64,000 nucleotides of DNA from Tsuneonella litorea. Lineage in GTDB: Bacteria > Pseudomonadota > Alphaproteobacteria > Sphingomonadales > Sphingomonadaceae. The position numbers were made by a program, and so were the translations under genes. Where the stretch lies: the NCBI RefSeq assembly GCF_025154015.1, contig NZ_JAOAMV010000003.1, positions 124,001-188,000 of the forward strand, read 5' to 3'. Positions 61,136 through 64,000 of the stretch are shown piece after piece (position 1 is the stretch's first letter; each line of letters opens with the position of its first letter). The notes beneath the pieces are model-generated. The model did no database searches, was not told where the DNA came from, and worked only from the letters and a program-made list of their open reading frames with translations.

Positions 61136-62247
61136 ATTCGGTCGTGCCCGCTCCCGTCGCGCGGCAGCCGTGGGCGATGCTCGCTCCGCTGATCCTGCTC
61201 ACCCTGTTCGGGTCGGCGGTGCTGTTTTCCGCGGCGGGAGGGAACCTGCAGCCATTCGCCCTGTCGCACCTGGTGCGCTTTGCGATCTTCCTGACGATGG
61301 CGAGCGTGATGACGCTGTTCAGCCGGGAATTCGTTCGACTGTTCGCCTATCCGGCATACGCCGTCATCCTGCTCCTGCTGGTGGGGGTCGAGGCACTCGG
61401 CTTTGTCGGCGGGGGTAGCCAGAGGTGGATCAACTTGGGTCCCATCGTGCTTCAGCCTTCGGAACTGATGAAGCCGGCGGTCGTCCTTGCCCTTGCCCGC
61501 TTCTACGGCGACCTGCCGTCGGGAATGGTGCCGACCTGGCGCTCTCTCGTGCCGGCAGGGGTGATGATCGGGGTCCCCATGCTGCTGGTCCTCGCGCAGC
61601 CCGACCTCGGCACCGCGCTCGCGATCGGGTTCGGCGGCGCGATCGTCATGTTTCTCGCCGGCCTTCCGCTCAAGTGGTTCGGCGGCGCGGCGGCGGCGGG
61701 CGCGGCGCTCGCACCGCTGGCGTTCTTCTTCGGCCTGAAGCCCTATCAGCAGCGGCGGGTATTCACCTTCCTCGATCCCGAAAGCGATCCGCTGGGGGAC
61801 GGCTATCACATCACCCAGTCCAAGATCGCGATCGGTTCGGGGGGTATAACCGGCAAGGGCTTCAACGAAGGGTCACAGAGCCACCTCAACTATCTGCCCG
61901 AACCGCACACCGATTTCGTGTTCGCGACGATGGCCGAGGAGTGGGGACTGATCGGCGGGTTGTTCGTCCTGCTCGCCTTCTTTCTGATCCTGCGTTGGGG
62001 TTGGAAGGTGGCGCTGGCTTCGGAGGACCGCTTCTCGCGGCTGCTGGCCGGCGGCATGGTCGCGACGGTGTTCTTCTACGTCGCGATCAACCTGATGATG
62101 GTCATGGGCCTGGCCCCGGTGGTCGGCATCCCGCTTCCGTTCATGAGCCACGGGGGCAGCTCAATGATGACCAACATGATCTGCCTGGGCACCTTGATGA
62201 TGATCCATCGCTGGAACGTGCGGAGCGGGCGGCGCGGACTTTCGTAA
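61132..62247 (+). CDS. rodA: Peptidoglycan glycosyltransferase RodA
   Basis: A 371-residue SEDS polymerase with about ten membrane segments; makes glycan strands for elongation with PBP2. SQRWINLGPIVLQPSELMKPAVVLALARF and QPDLGTALAIGFGGAIVMFLAG are diagnostic; the late GIPLPFMSHGGSSM closes the site. ATGA overlap with mrdA. Last gene of the mre operon. Confidence 0.96.
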   Translation: MNSVVPAPVARQPWAMLAPLILLTLFGSAVLFSAAGGNLQPFALSHLVRFAIFLTMASVMTLFSREFVRLFAYPAYAVILLLLVGVEALGFVGGGSQRWINLGPIVLQPSELMKPAVVLALARFYGDLPSGMVPTWRSLVPAGVMIGVPMLLVLAQPDLGTALAIGFGGAIVMFLAGLPLKWFGGAAAAGAALAPLAFFFGLKPYQQRRVFTFLDPESDPLGDGYHITQSKIAIGSGGITGKGFNEGSQSHLNYLPEPHTDFVFATMAEEWGLIGGLFVLLAFFLILRWGWKVALASEDRFSRLLAGGMVATVFFYVAINLMMVMGLAPVVGIPLPFMSHGGSSMMTNMICLGTLMMIHRWNVRSGRRGLS

Positions 62248-62264
62248 GGCGGCCGGATTGGCCC

Positions 62265-62292
62265 TTGGCATCTGCGAGAGGGACGCTATATG
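62265..62292 (+). promoter_or_regulatory. Possible promoter of tRNA-Lys
   Basis: TTGGCA (62265-62270), 16-base spacer, TATATG (62287-62292), ending 54 bases upstream of the mature tRNA. A better match than most others in the window and the only gene it could serve is the tRNA. Confidence 0.5.
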
Positions 62293-62346
62293 CGCCTCTC
62301 CCGACGATTCGGGGCCTGCGCAATCGGGCCTTCAGGATGCCGGAAC

Positions 62347-62422
<76 letters not shown>

Positions 62423-62432
62423 TCCTTCCCCT

Positions 62433-63146
62433 TCAGAACAGCACATTGCGGATCCAGTCGAGGGCGTTTTCGTCGCTGGCCAGCAGCGCGCGGCCGAGAG
62501 CGATCGACCACGCTGTCTCTCCGCCTTCCTCGAGGCGCCAGGCGTGCAGGCGGCGCGTGTAGAGCTGAAGGTCGTGTTCGGCGCTGATGCCGATCGCGCC
62601 GTGGACGGCGTGGGCCGTGCTGGCGACGTGGGGGGCATGCATGGCGGCGACCGCCTTTGCGAGCGCTGCGCGTTCCGCGGTTGGCCAATCACAATCCGCC
62701 GCAAGCTGGACCGCCATTCGTATCGCCACGACCTCCTCGGCCATGAGCGCAAGCTGCTGCTGCACCGCCTGCTGCCGCCCGATCGGCTTGCCGAACTGGC
62801 TTCGCTCGCCGGCATAGGCGGTCGTCATATCGAGCACGCGGTCGGCCGCTCCCGAAATCGCGGCGGCAAGGAGGACCGGTTGCGCGGTGTCCGGGTCCCG
62901 ACCCGACCGTCCGATCATCGCTTTTCCGATGGCGAGCGGCGCCGCGCGGCGGCCGATCGCGCGCCACAATGCCGCGACCTCTGCGAACGGCAGCGCCATG
63001 TCGGGCGCCAGCGCGTCGAGGAAGCCCGATTGCTCGATCTCCACGCGCTCAGGGCTCCAGTCGCCTCCTGCATCGATCGCGCGCACCCGCGCGGGCAGAA
63101 ACAGCTTGTCCAGCATCGCCTCGAACGGGGACAGGAACGCGCTCAT
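62433..63146 (-). CDS. Short acyl-CoA dehydrogenase family protein, partner subunit
   Basis: A 237-residue protein that covers only about the C-terminal half of an acyl-CoA dehydrogenase: YAGERSQFGKPIGRQQAVQQQLALM is a typical FAD-contact helix and VASTAHAVHGAIGIS the later FAD loop. The N-terminal helical and beta domains are reduced. The catalytic Glu position is not clear. It overlaps by 4 bp the upstream longer dehydrogenase, as in heteromeric acyl-CoA dehydrogenases (for example FadE28-FadE29) used for steroid or branched side chains. Confidence 0.88.
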   Translation of the reverse strand: MSAFLSPFEAMLDKLFLPARVRAIDAGGDWSPERVEIEQSGFLDALAPDMALPFAEVAALWRAIGRRAAPLAIGKAMIGRSGRDPDTAQPVLLAAAISGAADRVLDMTTAYAGERSQFGKPIGRQQAVQQQLALMAEEVVAIRMAVQLAADCDWPTAERAALAKAVAAMHAPHVASTAHAVHGAIGISAEHDLQLYTRRLHAWRLEEGGETAWSIALGRALLASDENALDWIRNVLF

Positions 63147-64000
63147 CGGAGGCCCATCCCGCGGGCGATTATCCCGCGCAGGATCTCGCGCGTGCCGCCC
63201 CTGAGCGAGAAGCTGGGCGCGACCAGCGTGAGGTAGCGCAGCGCCGCCACCAACTCCGTATCGGCCGATTCGTCTGGATGGGCGGCGAGGTCGTCGGCGA
63301 TGGCAAGCGGGAGCTCCTGCTCGAACGCGGTGCCGAGGTCCTTGACGAGCGATGCTTCGACCACCGGGCTCTCTCCGGCGGCGAGCCGCGCGGTGCAGGC
63401 GATCGACATCGCGCGCAGGGCCGCCAGCCGCGCCGCGAAGCCCCCGACGAGCGCCGCCGCCCGGTCATCCGTTCGGCCAACGGCGCGCAGGTGCGCAATC
63501 CAGGCCTCGAGCACGACATGGCTCGAATAGATGCGCTCTGGCCCGCTTCGCTCGAAGGCGAGTTCGGCGGTTACCTGTGCCCAGCCCTGCCCCTCCTCGC
63601 CGATCAGCGCGTCGGCGGCGAGGTCGACGTCCTCGAAAAAGACCTCGTTGAAATGCGCGTCGCCCGCGAGATCCCGGATCGGACGCACCGAGACGCCGGG
63701 TGCCTTGAGCGGGACGATCAGCTGCGACAGGCCCGCATGGCGATCCTCGGGCCCGCCGGACGTCCGCACGAGCGCGATCATGTAGTCGACGTGGTGCGCG
63801 CCGGTGGTCCACAGCTTCTGGCCATTGAGGCGCCAGCCGTCCCCGGTTCGCTCGGCGCGGGTGCGCACCGCGGCCAGGTCGGAACCCGCGCCCGGTTCGC
63901 TCATCCCGATGCAGAACAGGGCCTCGCCCCGGCAGATCCGCGGGATGTATGCGCGCCGCTGCACCTCGGTGCCATAGTTCAGGATCAACGGTGCGCTCTG
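63143..64000 (-). CDS. Acyl-CoA dehydrogenase, 5' end outside the window
   Basis: The frame is open through base 64000, so the N-terminus is cut; 285 residues are visible. CIGMSEPGAGSDLAAVRTRAER is the substrate/FAD loop, LNGQKLWTTGAHHVDYMIALVRT the central beta domain, and the C-terminal LRGGTREILRGIIARGMGLR ends with the FAD dinucleotide site. It pairs with the short subunit that follows. Its electrons would go through ETF. Confidence 0.93.
   Translation of the reverse strand, partial: QSAPLILNYGTEVQRRAYIPRICRGEALFCIGMSEPGAGSDLAAVRTRAERTGDGWRLNGQKLWTTGAHHVDYMIALVRTSGGPEDRHAGLSQLIVPLKAPGVSVRPIRDLAGDAHFNEVFFEDVDLAADALIGEEGQGWAQVTAELAFERSGPERIYSSHVVLEAWIAHLRAVGRTDDRAAALVGGFAARLAALRAMSIACTARLAAGESPVVEASLVKDLGTAFEQELPLAIADDLAAHPDESADTELVAALRYLTLVAPSFSLRGGTREILRGIIARGMGLR

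Overview
This 64 kb window is high-GC chromosomal DNA with dense, mostly housekeeping gene content. It looks like an alphaproteobacterium of the order Sphingomonadales, probably an Erythrobacteraceae/Sphingomonadaceae relative. I infer this from the exosortase-A polysaccharide locus layout, protein wording typical of sphingomonads (pyruvate phosphate dikinase beside glySQ, rplY near pth and ychF, mreBCD-mrdA-rodA) and codon use dominated by G/C third positions. I see no insertion sequence, phage gene, CRISPR array, plasmid function or rRNA. One tRNA gene is present.

Layout. 1-3125 (+): end of sdhB, a hotdog thioesterase, zapE and a pirin. 3135-20897: a complete-looking exosortase A (XrtA) exopolysaccharide locus. 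It is split into a long minus-strand operon of twelve genes (acyl-CoA ligase, PLP decarboxylase, then export lipoprotein, chain-length protein, tyrosine autokinase, outer-membrane barrel, ATPase, deacetylase, FemAB-like protein, glycosyltransferase, xrtA, amidotransferase) and a short divergent plus-strand operon (GNAT/FemAB-like transferase, acyl carrier protein, hydrolase 2, hydrolase 1). 20901-28942 (-): RNA m5U methyltransferase, NAD(P)HX repair enzyme, small lipoprotein, ilvD, N-formylglutamate amidohydrolase, ispE and ETF-ubiquinone oxidoreductase. 29017-33185 (+): a degenerate UDG-like protein, lytic transglycosylase, moaB-like gene and radical SAM protein. 33182-39154 (-): GNAT, OmpA-like protein, GNAT, acyl-CoA dehydrogenase, MerR regulator, hisI and comF. 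An apparently undescribed structured RNA on the plus strand lies between hisI and comF.

39184-45704: a methyltransferase, then ppdK, glyS and glyQ on the minus strand. 45862-53922 (+): two TraB/GumN proteins in tandem, rplY, GST, pth, a Tat-type SDR, ychF, a DUF1206 membrane protein and a MaoC hydratase, with one small convergent lipoprotein gene. 53951-56292 (-): lipoprotein and mutL. 56483-62247 (+): the rod-shape/elongasome operon mreB-mreC-mreD-mrdA-rodA, then tRNA-Lys(CTT). 62433-64000 (-): a heteromeric-looking acyl-CoA dehydrogenase pair cut by the window end.

How it works together. The XrtA locus supplies synthesis, length control, export and modification of an envelope polysaccharide, plus the transpeptidase-like XrtA that processes PEP-CTERM proteins. 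No PEP-CTERM substrate, flippase or polymerase is in the window. The ligase, decarboxylase, ACP, two atypical hydrolases and two FemAB/GNAT-type transferases form a biochemical side branch whose product is not established. This is the most interesting system here. Translation of most operons is tightly coupled: many junctions are 1- or 4-bp stop/start overlaps (TGATG, NTGA).
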